A stretch of 64,000 nt of DNA from Amborella trichopoda (Eukaryota; Streptophyta; Magnoliopsida; Amborellales; Amborellaceae): NCBI RefSeq assembly GCF_000471905.2, contig NW_006495906.1, positions 2,021,215 through 2,085,214 of the forward strand. Direction: 5' to 3'. The translations under genes and the position numbers were made by a program. Shown here piece by piece: positions 46,400-58,282 of this stretch; the first letter of the stretch is position 1, and every line of letters starts with the position of its first letter. The notes beneath the pieces were generated by a model. It was given only the letters and a program-made list of their open reading frames with translations. It did no database searches and was not told the DNA's origin.

Positions 46400-47710
46400 T
46401 GCTGCGAGGAAATCGACAAAAGCTTGGCCCTTAACGGCCTTTTGTGTGGCATATGTTATGTCGAATTCCATCAGCAATAATGCCCACTTAACAAGACATC
46501 CTGACAAGCATAGGCATGTCAAGAGAAACTTTACAGGATTTTCTTTTGATATAAGTCTTACTTCATGACCTAGCAAGTAGTGGCAGAGCTTTTGTACTAC
46601 GAAGATTAGGGCTAGGCACATCTTCTCGATATGAGGGTAATTCTTCTCAACCCCTTGCATCCTGGAGCTGAGATTGTATAAAGCAGTCTCTTTCCCTTCA
46701 TAACTGTTCTGTGCCAATAATGCCCTAAGTGACTCGTCTAGAGCGGTCACATACAGGATGAGAGGTTTTCCTAGTACCGGTGTAGAAAGCACAAGAGGGT
46801 TGAGTAAATAATGCTTGATTTCATCAAGGGCCGCCTGACATGCTTCATCCAAGATGAATGGGGTATCCCTCTTTAACAGGTGTGGATAGCGACCTGAGAG
46901 GTTTGAGATGAATCTATGAATATAGGCTAGCTGCACTTGGAGGGATCGCAGCTCCTGCAATGTTATTGGTGAAGGCAATTCTTGGATTACCTTGATCTTG
47001 ATCTTGGCTGGCTTAACTTCTAACCATCGGTGTCTAACAATGAACCCCAAGAAATACCCCAAATGCATGTCAAAAGCGCATTTCAACGGGTTCATTTTGA
47101 GCTGATGAAGGCATAACTGTTCAGATACTTTTTCAAGGTCTCACATATGAGCGTCTTTCTCTTCGAATTTTACCACCAAATCATCTACATAACATTCCAC
47201 CTCTTTCTGCATCATATCCTTGAAGATGGTCTTCATTGCTCTCTGATATGAGACACCGGCATTCTTCAATCTGAAAGGCATCATCGTGGAGCAGAAGACC
47301 CCTTTTGGAGTTAAGAACGCGATGGCCTCTTCGTCTTCTGGTGCCATCCGTATCTGATTGTACCTGGAGTATCTGTGCATGAAGGAGAAGATACGGCAAT
47401 GAGTTGTGGAGTCAATGAGCATTTCCGTAAACGGTAATGGGAATTCATCCTTGGGACAGGCAGTATTCAAGTCTCGAAAGTCGATGCAAACCCTAATTTG
47501 GCCATTCTTCTTCTTGATCGGGACAACATTTGCCAGCCACTTTGGGTACTTGACTTCGCAAATGAAGCCTGCTTGTCTGAGTTTGGTCACCTCGGCATCT
47601 ATCAGCATTTCGATATCAGACCTGAACATCCTTGATTTCTGCTTGATAGGCTTGACAGAGGGATCGATGCCGAGATGGTGGACTGCAACTTGAGGATCTA
47701 AACCAGGCAT
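46400..47710 (-). pseudogene. Reverse transcriptase and gypsy RNase H remains of element A
   Basis: The RT runs from about 47710 down to 47000: HHLGIDPSVKPIKQKSR, YPKWLANVVPIKKKNGQIRV, CIDFRDLNTACPKDEFPLP, YNQIRMAPEDEEAIAF and CYVDDLVVK (active-site YVDD) are all readable. The connection domain (PSPITLQELRSLQ) follows, then the gypsy RNase H from about 46790 (LILYVTALDESLRALLAQ, TALYNLSSRMQGVEKNYP). Together these copy element RNA into DNA. The segment is the best preserved coding part of A but still broken. Confidence 0.85.
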
Positions 47711-48069
47711 CTCATGATAATGCCAGGTAAAGACGTCTCAATTTTCTTGCAAGAAGGCAGTGAAATTTTCTTTCTCCTTTGGAGACATATTTGTCGAGAA
47801 GAAAGTGGGTCTGGGGTCAGCCTCATCCCCTAGATTTATCTCCTTGAGTTCATCTGTTGTGGCTTGACTGACTTCTTCCCATTCTTCTGGGGCTTCTAGT
47901 AACTCTTCATCATTGGCTTCCGAGATCTTCTCATTATCCTCAAGTGCAGAGACTCATGATCCTAACATCTCCGCTTTCAATAGAGCTCTAGTGTAGGTCA
48001 TGATTTCTGCACCTTTCTCGAACTGAGGAACAGAAGGGTCAATGTCAAACATGGACAGTATATCAGGCT

Positions 48070-50950
48070 ACTGGAGTTTGTCTAAAAAATTATAGGGAAG
48101 TTGAGATTTAGCGACTGTGGCCCTTGAGGCATCATCATAAGAATCACATGATCTTTGCATGGGTGTCTGCAGTGTTTGCCTCGTGCTAACTGATGCTTCA
48201 AAGATCAGTACCATGTAACAAGCTTCTTGATAATAGAAGCTCTGTCCTCTTGACTCTCTCAGCCTTTGCTCAAAGTCGGGCTTAGGAGGCCAGTAGGGTT
48301 TCTTTGGCTTTAAATTTTTTTTCTTCTTGGTGGAAGAAGATGGCTTTGCCTTAGCTCGAGCTGCCAAGGCATCAACAACTGTTAAGAATCCAGCCACCTG
48401 GGCTAACATCTTTTTCAGTCGTCTCTGTTGCGTCCTTCTTATATTGGTTCCTTTGAGCTCTCTGTTAAGAGCCTCGAAGTCCGGACATTTCAAGATTGTA
48501 CCTGTAGGAGACATAGAAAAGCGAGGATAAGAGACGAAGAAGAAGATGAAGAAAGAGAAGGGTCAGTAGGTGAGAGAGAAGGGTCAGTAGGTGAGGGATT
48601 TTTAAGGTCCTTTCCCTCATTGGACTGATTTGGGTAGCTTTTTACAGTCATCACCAGAATTGGACATGTGCAGGGGGTCTTTTAGGTCTTTCCCTTGTTT
48701 AGACCGCTGGGGAGTGCTTTTAACATCATCACCCTCATTGGACGTGCCTCGAGTAAGAGATGGTTCAAGGGTATCCTCTTGATGAAACGAAGGAATAAGG
48801 TCGATGGTGACCGGTATGAAGGTCGGCAAGGGAGGAAGAGGCCTGAGAAATTTTGGCTCGACTAATGGCTGAGGAACTTTGTTCTTCTGGCGAGCAGCCC
48901 TTGGTGCTTGTCTTCTTCTAGTCGCCTTTGAAGGTTCTTGGTTTGCCTTGCTAGGTTTGTGAATAGCCCTAGCTTGACAAATCACTTCTCGCTTCTCGCT
49001 TCAAAGACTTGAGCCTGCTGCGCCCGTGATGGACTTTCCATGGTTGGGAAGTCGAGGGTTCAGCGGGATCAGAGGCTTCATCATGGGGGTCTTGTATTGG
49101 GACACTCTCCTGAATGGAAGTATCGACTTGTAGGCATTCAACATAAGCAATGTGACCTGCCTGGACTGTTTCTGCAACCACAGATTCAAACCTGTAACAT
49201 TCGCTCAGCTCATGACCCCATATATGATGGTATGAGCACCAGTGATTCTCGCTCCCTTGAGTGAGGTGCTTGGGCTGCCTTGCAGGCTTAAGAGTGATGA
49301 GTCCTTGTTGCAGTATCGCCTCAAACAGAGCTGAAAGAGGGTCCAAATTATCATTTCCTGGGTCTTGGGTCAGGGGGTCCACTTGTACCAGTGAATGAGA
49401 GACTTGGGGATCCCGGTCTGGAACGTCACCAACTTCTTGGCCTCTCCTCATTTTCTTTGTTAATAGCTTGTGGAAGTCAGAGCATTCACTCAGGTCATGC
49501 CCCCATATTTGATGATATGGACACCAGAGACTCATCTCTTTGAGCCCGGTGCTTGGGTTGTCTTGTTGGTTTTGGCGTGGTGAGGCCTTCTTGAAGCATC
49601 ATGGCAAACAAGGCGCGAAGGATGTTGGGTGCCTCATCTTCATCTTGAATTGTCACTGCGTGGGACGCTTCTGCTGCCCTGAATTCTTTCTTGAGTTCTT
49701 CGAGCTTGATCTTATCCTTTTGGATCTAAGCCTCGATGAGATCTTTAAGTGTGTAGTGGTTTACCATTCGATGATATGCACAATATCTTATGTGCGTATC
49801 AAGACCAGCTTGATTGGGAAACTTGATGTCGGGCAGCTCAATCATGTTATGTTTTAGCAATAGTCGGAACAGTGCAGGAACCCATTCATTTTCAAAAGGA
49901 TAAACCTTATTCTGATGTCTGGTCCAATAGTCATCTCGATTAAGGTTTGCAGGCGGGGGTACTCAGTTGTATGACGACTGTTGTTTGCCTGTCTAAGGTG
50001 CTATCTTTGTTGTGCTTCTCCTTTGGAGAGGTCCAAAGTCTGAGAGGCAGCCTTCTTTGGATCACTGACGGTAACAATTACAATGATTGCCCCTTTTTGT
50101 TGGTTGCCCCGGCGTTGGACTGAGAACTATCATTGCCCCGATTGTTTCCCAAGCTTGAAAACTATTGTCGTAACCCACCATGGTGGCGTGACAAACTCTC
50201 TATGCGAACGAACTTTGGGATCAGCTCTGAGTCGGATTGGAGGCCACAAAAATGTATCGCGATCTCAGGTCGCAGGTTTCGCACACAAGTATGAACTGCT
50301 TCCTTCTCAGGCATGGGATTGGGATGCCGAGCGGCCAAATCTCTCCACCTTGCTATGAATTGATCGACAAGTTCATCTAGTTCCTGCATCAAAGGTGAGA
50401 AGTTTGATGGTTTGGACCTCTCTCTCGACCTTATAGAAGAGCTGGTGGAATAGTTTCTCCATTTCCTCCCAAGTATGTACTGAATTTGGGGGAAGCCGTG
50501 CATGCCACTAAAAGGTCGGAACATCTAGAGTTCAACGAACTGAAGGAGGAGAAGCTTCCAATCAACCAACGTATCTCGACGGGCTGCTTGGAAGTGGGCG
50601 ATATGCTGGTGTGGGGATGTGGTACTTGAACAAGGGAAATTTCCCTTTCTTGTAGTCTTAGGGAAACGACACCTGATCAGTGTAAGAGGGGTATGGCTTC
50701 TGAAAAGCGTTGCACCCTAGATTCAAGGTATTTGTTTACTCCTTAGGCTGTGAGTCATCATAGCATCGATGTATGCTTATGAGATTGGGTGAAGGACAAA
50801 ATTGTCCTGTGAGGCAGGAAGAGGAGGCTGCCTTGGAGCTGTATCATGTAAATGATGGGAATTGACCTCATGGTTAGGCGTGTCTTGCGCGGCATCCATG
50901 CGATCAATCTTTTCCATCATTGATTGTACCATCTGTTCAAACCATGCGAG
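48070..50950 (-). pseudogene. gag-region remains of element A
   Basis: Minus-strand gag. A capsid-like core around 50,160-50,520 includes FSPLMQELDELVDQFIARWR and PEIAIHFCGLQ. One partial knuckle (CAYHRMVNH) lies near 49,780, and two full C-x2-H-x4-H-x4-C knuckles, CPYHQIWGHDLSEC (49482-49523) and CSYHHIWGHELSEC (49197-49238), are separated by ~80 residues. Lys- and Ser-rich linkers and the LNRELKGTNIRRTQQRRLK phrase near 48,450 follow, matching B. No protease motif is recognised before the RT. Broken. Confidence 0.75.
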
Positions 50951-51154
50951 CTTCCTGGGAGTCGCCAGGTTCGTTTACAGCCATGACGCTGACCGTTTCT
51001 CCAGAGAGTTCAGCTTTAGGTGTGGCTGAATGCAAGGACCAAAACATTTCCCAGTCATGGGACGCGCACGTCGATAGAATCAGCAGCGGGGCAGCGCCGT
51101 GTGTGTAGAAGAGGAAACATAAGCCCGACACTAAGAAAGGAGATCTATCTCCTC

Positions 51155-51540
51155 GCCAGAATGGAGGTATCGCCATGCAAGAGTGGAGGTATCACCGCAC
51201 GAGAGTCGAGATATCGTCATGCGAGACTCGAGGTATCGCCACACAGAAATGGAGGTATCGTCGCTCGAGAATGGAGGTATCACCACACCAGAGTGGAGCT
51301 ATCATCGCATGAGAGTGGACCTATCGCCACGCAAGACTGGAGTATCACTGCGAGTGCGTGTTGTTGTCTGGAGTATCGTCGCAAGCACTTGTTGGCATTT
51401 GGAGTATTACCATAAGCATGTGTTGTCGTCTAGAGTATTGTCCCATTTGGAGTATCGCCGCGAGGGTGTGTTGCTGCCTGGAGCATCACCTCAAGTGTGT
51501 TGCTTTCAGAAGCGTCGCCACCTGGAGTATTGTTGTGCGT
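51155..51540 (+). repeat. Two adjoining minisatellites in the E 5' LTR
   Basis: First array: about eight 22-bp units of GAGTGGAGGTATCGCCACGC type (51155-51350). Second array: about six ~31-bp units of TGTTGCCGTCTGGAGTATCG type (51350-51540), more degenerate than in the 3' LTR. They lie upstream of the TATA box. Open frames across them are repeat artefacts. Confidence 0.85.
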
Positions 51541-51670
51541 GGTTTGTCAAGATGTGCAGCCGTCAGCGTCGCGTCGTACATATCAACGTCATGTGAGTGA
51601 CGCCAGCCACAACTCTTTTCTCAACCACCCCGCAATGTTAGTCATAGTTGGCCTCACCTACCCACGCGCC

Positions 51671-51677
51671 TATAAAT
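51671..51677 (+). promoter_or_regulatory. TATA box of the E 5' LTR
   Basis: TATAAAT after CACCTACCCACGCGCC; the equivalent TATAAATA is at 59006 in the 3' LTR. A CT-rich leader (TTTTCCCTCCCCTCAAAC) follows in both. Confidence 0.7.
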
Positions 51678-53755
51678 CGTGAACCTCCTCACACTCAGCT
51701 TCGTTTTGCCTCCCTTTCCTCTTGCCTTTTCCCTCCCCTCAAACTTTCTCTCTCTAGATCTTAGTGTGAGCCTTGTGATACTGTCGTTGGGAGACTGCCG
51801 ACAAAAGCAAGAGGTGACCTGCGCGTGGAGGCTTTGGACCATCGTGAACATTGGTAACTGGATTTAGTGTTGTGCCGCGCTTAAAGCTACCATGGAAAGA
51901 TCGAGTATGAAAAATAGGAAAAATGGTAAATTTAAATGCATGAACATAGAATGCATGGAAAATGTAAATGAGTCTTCATCCATTACCAATGAACTTGGTA
52001 AATTATAAAATTAATCTCCTTGCCAAACTTGCTAACTTGACTTGTAAAATGGTGTGTAATCTACTTTATGTCTTGCTGCGCATGACATGTTAAAATGTTG
52101 CATGGATTGAATGATATGGCCAAAAGTGGGAGAGATGTCACTGCTCACAATTGTTGTAAATTCCAGTAATTGTGACTTGTTTTGGGCCACACCTTTGCCC
52201 TAGCAAATGGCTTCCAAATGCCCTTAAAATAAGCCGTTCGTAAGGTATGTGAATGAGCTCATGTTTACATCTTTTGAGATTTTTGAAATTTCCTGTAAAT
52301 TTTGAGTTGTGCCCCAAAATGCGTGACCATGTCACCGCGCATTGTTTTTTCAACAACCATGCCTATTTGGAACCAAACCTTTGACTCGATAAATGAGGTC
52401 CAATCTCCATGGTTAGTGGAACATTGAATTTTTTCATTTACTTATTAATTAAATGACTATTATAGGATAATCGTTATGCATATGCCTTAAGGTTATGTGA
52501 ATGATGCTCCGCAGCAATGTACTATGTGAAAAGTGATAAGTGCAAAATAAATGTGATTTATGTGTTATAAAGCATTAATTCAGCAAGAATGAATCGAATG
52601 CTCGAGCATGAGAAAGGGGCCTTAATGATGACCATTACGTAATGGGACACCCATTGGTAGTGAGTACTGTTTTGTTATATCGATGTGAGTCTGGCTACTT
52701 CTTTATTGATATTGGCCACTACGCGATGGGGCACCCATCGGTAGTGGCGATTGAGACACTGACAAAGTAAGGCCGGCAAATCCCCTAACATGGACAATGA
52801 TAGGAACGGGTTAAGGGAGGAAAGAGGGTCGCTCCCTGAGATTTAAGAAATGAGATATGTGATTGATAGATACCTTGCAAGGTAAGGGCCTATCGAACCC
52901 CCAATGCATCCTAGGGATCGTGTGGGCGAGTTGAGGGTATTACAAAATCTATTACCCCACTTTTCATTACCCTTCCTCTTGTAGGATGGTAGAAGTTCTA
53001 AGCAACAGAATTGACTTGGCCTGATGGATAGAGCTTCTACTAGCAGGAGTAGGCGAACTAAGGAGTGAGTGTGTAATGAATGAATTGTGACTGTGATGTC
53101 CTATAGTTGTAAAGACTACATGATATTGTCTATAATTGATACACGATATTGTCCATAATTGATGCATTGTTGCTTGGGTATCCTATTTATAATTTATGTA
53201 CTGATCAGATGACTAATATGTGTGACTGCTGCACTGCCACTGATTCTGATTCAGCAAATTTTTTACTGCACATGGCTAGACTTGTTACCAAAGCATAACA
53301 CTGGAGCTGCTTACTTAGCTTCAAAGCTCATTCCATTCTTTTTCCCTCTTTGTACACTGAAAGTGACAGGTTCAGAGTTGGGAGTGCCGGTTGCAACTAA
53401 AGATCAGAGCAGTCACTCTGAGATGGAGTTTTAGATCTTGTAGGTAGTTGAGCTCTCAGCCCTGATTGTACTATTTTCTTTAAACTATGTAACCTTGGAC
53501 CTTGAAGCCCAGAACTCTATTGTACTACTTTTGGGTTGTAATTAATGAAACATCTTTCCTTATGAATGAATTTGCTAAGTTTTAAATGTTTTGGTTTGTG
53601 AGCATTTACTTCCCTTGGTTTGATTGATTACCGAGAATAATGCATTGAGTCCACTCCTACCCGAGTAACAAATGCTACATTGGGATCACGAACCCACGCC
53701 CGGTCACCCTCGATGATCAGAGGTAAGGTGGTCGGGGGTGGGGTTGTGAAAGTTA

Positions 53756-53770
53756 TGGTATTAGAGCAGC
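53756..53770 (+). promoter_or_regulatory. Primer-binding site of element E
   Basis: TGGTATTAGAGCAGC lies seven bases after the LTR end. It is a one-change variant of TGGTATCAGAGC, the usual initiator-methionine tRNA primer site of plant LTR elements. Confidence 0.85.
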
Positions 53771-53867
53771 CAGAATAGGATCTTTGGCCTTGGAAGTTTA
53801 GGAGGGGAGTCTTCAGAATAGTTTTGGGATAGGCAAGTGACTGGGCGCTCTTGTGGTTAGGTTGAAG

Positions 53868-54823
53868 ATGCCAAGAGATCGTACCCGCAATGCCAGTTCC
53901 AGGAACGAGAACACCGAGGATCTCGGGGAATTCTATAGGACTTTGGGGGATATGATCCAGATGATAAAGGAGTCGATGCCCACCCAGTCTACCCCTACCC
54001 CGGAACAGAATGACAGTAGCCTTTTAAAGAAGTTTAGAAGGATGGCACCCCAACCTTTTTGGGGCAAGGAGGAGTAGGAAGGCTGAGAGATGGATGAGAC
54101 AGAGAGAAAAGATCCTAGAGGTGTTGCACTGCTAGAGTGAGCAGAAGGTTAGATTAGAGACCTTCATGCTGGAAGGAGAAGCCGAGCACTGGTGGGACTT
54201 GGTGAAGCAGTCTTGTGAGGAGTCAGGAATCGAGACCACATGGGAAAATTTTTTGACAGCCTTAGATGAGAAGTATTTTCCCAACTCCATTAAGGAGAGA
54301 AAAGAAGTAGAGTTTATTGAACTCAGCAAGGGAGATGACAGTGTAATAGTACGTTGCCAGATTTGAAGAGCTCTTTAGGTACGTGCCTCACCTCATTAAT
54401 ACCGACACGCAGAAGGTGGCTAAATTTGAAAGGGGCCTTCGACCGGATACTAGAGGGAGAGTGCTGTCTGGCAACCTGGAGATGTACGCCCCATTAGTAG
54501 ACCTCACCCTAAGGATTGAGAGGGACTGTGAGGACCACAGATCCAAGAAGGAAGGAAAGATGAAGGCTGTGCCAACTGGAAGGTATGGGAAGAAGCCCCG
54601 ACAATTCCTGAAGAGGGATATTAAGGGAAATCTCTACCAGCTTAATCATAAGACCCATAATTACTCAGGCAACATGAAAGGTGATCGACACCCGGTATGC
54701 TCTCATTGTGGAAAAGATAACCACACTGTCGTTGAATGCTACAGGAAGCAGAACGTGTGCCTAAAGTGTGGCAAGCCCGGTCACTGGGTTAAGGATTGCC
54801 CAGTGGAAAAGATCGAGGACTGA
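53868..54823 (+). pseudogene. gag remains of element E
   Basis: Starts around MPRDRTRNASSRNENTED. The capsid core includes WENFLTALDEKYFPNSIKER and KGDDSVIV, typical of the plant Retrotrans_gag domain. Two CCHC knuckles follow, CSHCGKDNHTVVEC (54698-54739) and CLKCGKPGHWVKDC (54758-54799). Gag forms the particle and binds element RNA. Broken. Confidence 0.85.
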
Positions 54824-54871
54824 CCGAAGACACAAGGATGAGTTTTTTCTCTCACCGATCAAGAAGCCAAG

Positions 54872-55260
54872 GTGTCCACCTCGATGATCAGAGGTACTCC
54901 CTCTATCTGTGGTGCTAGAGCGAAATCCTTAATTGATCCTGGTTTCTCTCATTCATTTGTTGCACATCATTTTGTTTGCCATTTAAATGTTACACATGCA
55001 TGTCTCAATTATACTCTAGTAGTAAGCACACCTGTGGGGGATTCCCTAAAAATTGATAGGGTATTTAGACTGTGTGGGATTAAAATTGATGGGGTGTAAT
55101 CTAAGATTTGATCCTCTTAGATATTCAAGACTTTGATGTTATTTTGGGCATGGATTGGTTGTACACCCATCATGCCACTGTCAATTGCCATGAAAAGATG
55201 GTAACCTTTAAATGTCCTAATCAAGCAATACTACACTTTGAGGGCACCAGAGATACTTCC
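54872..55260 (+). pseudogene. Protease remains of element E
   Basis: Retroviral-type aspartic protease domain: SLIDPGFSHSFV at the position of the catalytic D-(S/T)-G motif, and the second conserved phrase [19 protein letters not shown] near 55,130-55,190. It lies between gag and RT as in all chromoviruses. Not functional. Confidence 0.75.
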
Positions 55261-55359
55261 CCTTTGCATCTTATTTCCCTCCTCCAAGCCTCTCGCCTCC
55301 TGATTAAGAAATGTGAAGGGTCTCTGGCTTATGTAGTAGAGAATAGGGGTGTTCAGGCT

Positions 55360-56080
55360 CAACGAGAGGAAATACCGATTGTTAGGGAGTACCCTGAGGT
55401 ATTCCCAAAAGAGTTGCCCTCCCTACCTCCAACGAGGGAAATTGAATTTGAGATAGAGGTAGTCCTAAGCACAGTTCCTATCTCTAAAGTTTGTTATAGA
55501 ATGACCCCAGCTGAGTTGAAGGAGTTAAAAGAGAAATTGCAAGAATTATTGGATAAGGGGTTCATCCAACCCAGTGTGTCACCCTCGGATGCACCTTTCC
55601 TATTTGTGAAAAAGAAGGATGGGTTCCTGAGGCTATGTATCGACTATAGACAGTTGAACCAAGTGACGGTGAAGAATACGTATCCTCTGCCTATAATTGA
55701 TGACCTCTTTGATCAGCTCCAGGGGGCCCAGGTGTTTCCAAATATCGACCTCAGATCGGGGTATCACCAATTGCGAATTAAGTAGGGAGATATCCCGAAG
55801 ACTGCTTTTAGAACTCAATACGGTCACCACGAGTTTTCGGGTTAACCAATGCCCCTGCGATGTTCATGGATTTGATGAATAGAGTGTTCCGACCTTTCCT
55901 GGATGATTTTGTGATAGTTTTTATTGATGATATTTTGGTATATTCAAAGAGTTGGGAATTGCAAGAGCAACATCTGAGAACCGTCTTGCAAACTCCGAGG
56001 ATGGAAAGATTATATGCCAAACTAAGCAAGAGCGAATTTTGGCTCCCCATTGTAGCCTTCCTTGGTCCATCATTTCTAAG
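55360..56080 (+). pseudogene. Reverse-transcriptase remains of element E
   Basis: Chromovirus [17 protein letters not shown] lead-in, [51 protein letters not shown], and the active-site region [11 protein letters not shown] at about 55,917-55,949. The family enzyme copies element RNA into DNA. Broken. Confidence 0.85.
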
Positions 56081-56179
56081 GATGGGATCACTGTCGACCC
56101 CTCTAAGATTGAAGCAATCTTAAGTGGGAAAAACCAACAAATGTATCCGAAGTTCGCAGCTTTCTGGGGTTAGCAGGAT

Positions 56180-56720
56180 ACTACCGGTGCTTTATAAAGG
56201 GATTCTCAAAAATAGCACTTCCCCTTACTCGGCTGACCCAGAAGAATACAAAATTTTTGTGGTCAGATGACTGTGAGAGAAGTTTTCAAGAACTTAAGAA
56301 GAGGTCGACCACAACCCTAATACTAGCCTTGCTGGAGGGGAATGAAGACTTTGTGGTTTATATCGATGCATCCCATAAAGGGCTCGGGGGTGTACTCATG
56401 CAGAGGGGCAAGGTCATTGCATACACCTTCAGACAATTGAAACCGTATGAGCAGTATTATCCAACACATGACTTGGAGCTGGCAGCCATAGTATTTACGT
56501 TAAAGATCCGAAGGCACTATTTCCATTGGGCCCGATTTAAAGTTTTCACTGATCATAAGAGCCTCAAGTACTTATTTTCCCAAAAGGAGCTGAATATGTG
56601 GCAAAGTAGATGGATGGACTTATTAAATGATTACGACTGTACAATTGATTACCACCCAGGCAAAACTAATGTAGTAGCCGATGCCCAAAGCGAGAAAGCT
56701 GTGGTCTCAGTGGCACACCT
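56180..56720 (+). pseudogene. RNase H remains of element E
   Basis: Starts after the connection motif LTRLTQKN. FVVYIDASHKGLGGVLMQ holds the first Asp, the YYPTHDLELAAIVFTL motif holds the Glu, and KVFTDHKSLKYLFSQ holds the next Asp. DYHPGKTNVVADA closes the domain. This is well preserved chromovirus sequence without a second RNase H, unlike element A. Confidence 0.85.
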
Positions 56721-57059
56721 AATGACTCGAGAGATGAGATTGTTAAAAGACACCATAGATTGGCACCCAACTCTACCCCTCGATGATAGGCTTACTTTCA
56801 TGTGTAAGGGTAGAACCCCAGTTCTTTCAACAAATCTGAGTAGCGAAAAAAAGAAGATCCTCGGCTCATAAAATTTTGTGAAGAAATAAAAATGGGGGAA
56901 GAAGAGGATTTCACCTTGGGCAGTGATGAGATGTTGAGGTTCAAGGGCTGAGTATGTGTCCCTAATAATGATAGTGTAAAGAGGGTGGTTCTGGAAGAAG
57001 CACACCACTCATGTTACATAGTACACCCTTGGAGTACAATGATGTACTTATCTGAAAAA

Positions 57060-57900
57060 GGCCTTTTGATGGAACAACATGAAGAGAGATATAGCTCAGT
57101 TTGTCACTAAGTGCTTGATATGTAAGCAAGTGAAGGCAGAACATCAGAAACCCGTTGGACTATTGCAACCCTTGCCCATACCAGAATGGAAATGAGAACA
57201 CATCCCAATAGATTTTGTTTTTGGATTGCCTAGGTCAAGTGCTAGACATGATAGTATCTGGGTCATTGTGGACAGATTAACTAAGGCCGCTCATTTCTTA
57301 CCAGTCCGCATGACTTATACCCTGGATAAGCTAGCCCAGTTGTACATTAGAGAAATTGTAAGATTACACGGTGTACCCATCAGCATTGTGTCCGACAAAG
57401 ACACTAGGTTTACCTCTAGATTCTGGGCTAGCCTACAATCATCTTTGGGGACCGAACTTACTATTAGCACTGCCTTTCATCCCCAGACAGATGGCCTATC
57501 AGAATGAACCTTTCAAAAACTTGAAGATATGCTAAGGGCTTGTGTCACTGATTTTAAGGGAAAGTGAGAGGACCATCTACCCCTGATAGAGATTTTCTAC
57601 AATAATAGCTTCCAAGCCAGCGTCCAGATAACATAGTATGAGGCCCTATATAGGAGGAAGTGTAGATCGCCCGTCTGCTAGGATGTGGTGGGCAAGTGGA
57701 AATTACTGGGGCCCGAAATAGTCCATATAACTTCTGAGATGATTGCCTTAATTATAGAGTGGCTCAAGACAGCCCAAAGTCGGCAAAAGAGTTATACCGA
57801 TAAAAACAGAAGAAACCTTGAATTTGAAGTAGGCCATCGGGTATTCCTGAAGGTATCGCCAACCAAGGGCGTTATGAGATTTGGTAAGAGAGGGACACTA
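57060..57900 (+). pseudogene. Integrase remains of element E
   Basis: The zinc-finger end ([18 protein letters not shown]) is followed by the catalytic core with [18 protein letters not shown] (first Asp), [14 protein letters not shown] (second Asp) and [10 protein letters not shown] (Glu). The C-terminal DNA-binding part begins near 57,740. Inserts element DNA into the genome. Broken. Confidence 0.85.
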
Positions 57901-58250
57901 AGCCCACGGTTCATTGGGCCTTTTGAAATCTTGGAAAGAATTAGGAGTGTGGCATACCGACTTGCCCTACCACCTGATTTGGCCAATATCCATAATGTCT
58001 TATATGTATCCCTACTAAGGAAGTATCGACCTGATCCATCCCATGTTTTGGAATACAAGCCAGTCCCACATAGGGAAGACCTAACCTACGTTGATTAAAC
58101 AATTATGATATTGGATCGAAGAGCGCATGTGTTGCGCAATAAAGAAACTCCCCTGGTCCGAGTGCAATCGCAGTATCACTCAAGAGCTGAATCGACATGG
58201 GAACAGGAGGAAGAAATTAATGAGAAATATCCCCACCTTTTTAATTGACA
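57901..58250 (+). pseudogene. GPY/F domain and chromodomain remains of element E
   Basis: FIGPFEILERIRSVAYRLAL is the GPY/F motif, followed by VLYVSLLRKYRPDPSHVL. The chromodomain near 58,107-58,250 reads ILDRRAHVLRNKETPLVRVQ, then AESTWEQEEEINEKYPHLF, in the pattern of Tekay-type chromodomains. Such domains steer integration to marked chromatin. Confidence 0.85.
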
Positions 58251-58267
58251 CGAATATGATTTTGAGG

Positions 58268-58282
58268 ACAAGGGGGGGATGA
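58268..58282 (+). other. Polypurine tract of element E
   Basis: ACAAGGGGGGGATGA sits directly before the 3' LTR start TGTAAGGACC. This is the plus-strand DNA primer of the family and fixes the LTR boundary. Confidence 0.85.

Larger units (their letters stand above)
51031..53749 (+). repeat. 5' LTR of element E
   Basis: 2.72 kb, starting TGCAAGGACC. It contains two minisatellites near its start, a TATA box at 51671, a CT-rich leader and a pair of GGGRCACCCATTGGTAGTG repeats (52645 and 52728). It ends just before the primer site. Confidence 0.9.

Noticed and set aside
51183-51596. Open frames with SGGI and EVSP-like repeats, also at 58415-58982
   Set aside because: They are translations of the 22-bp and 31-bp minisatellites in element E's LTRs.
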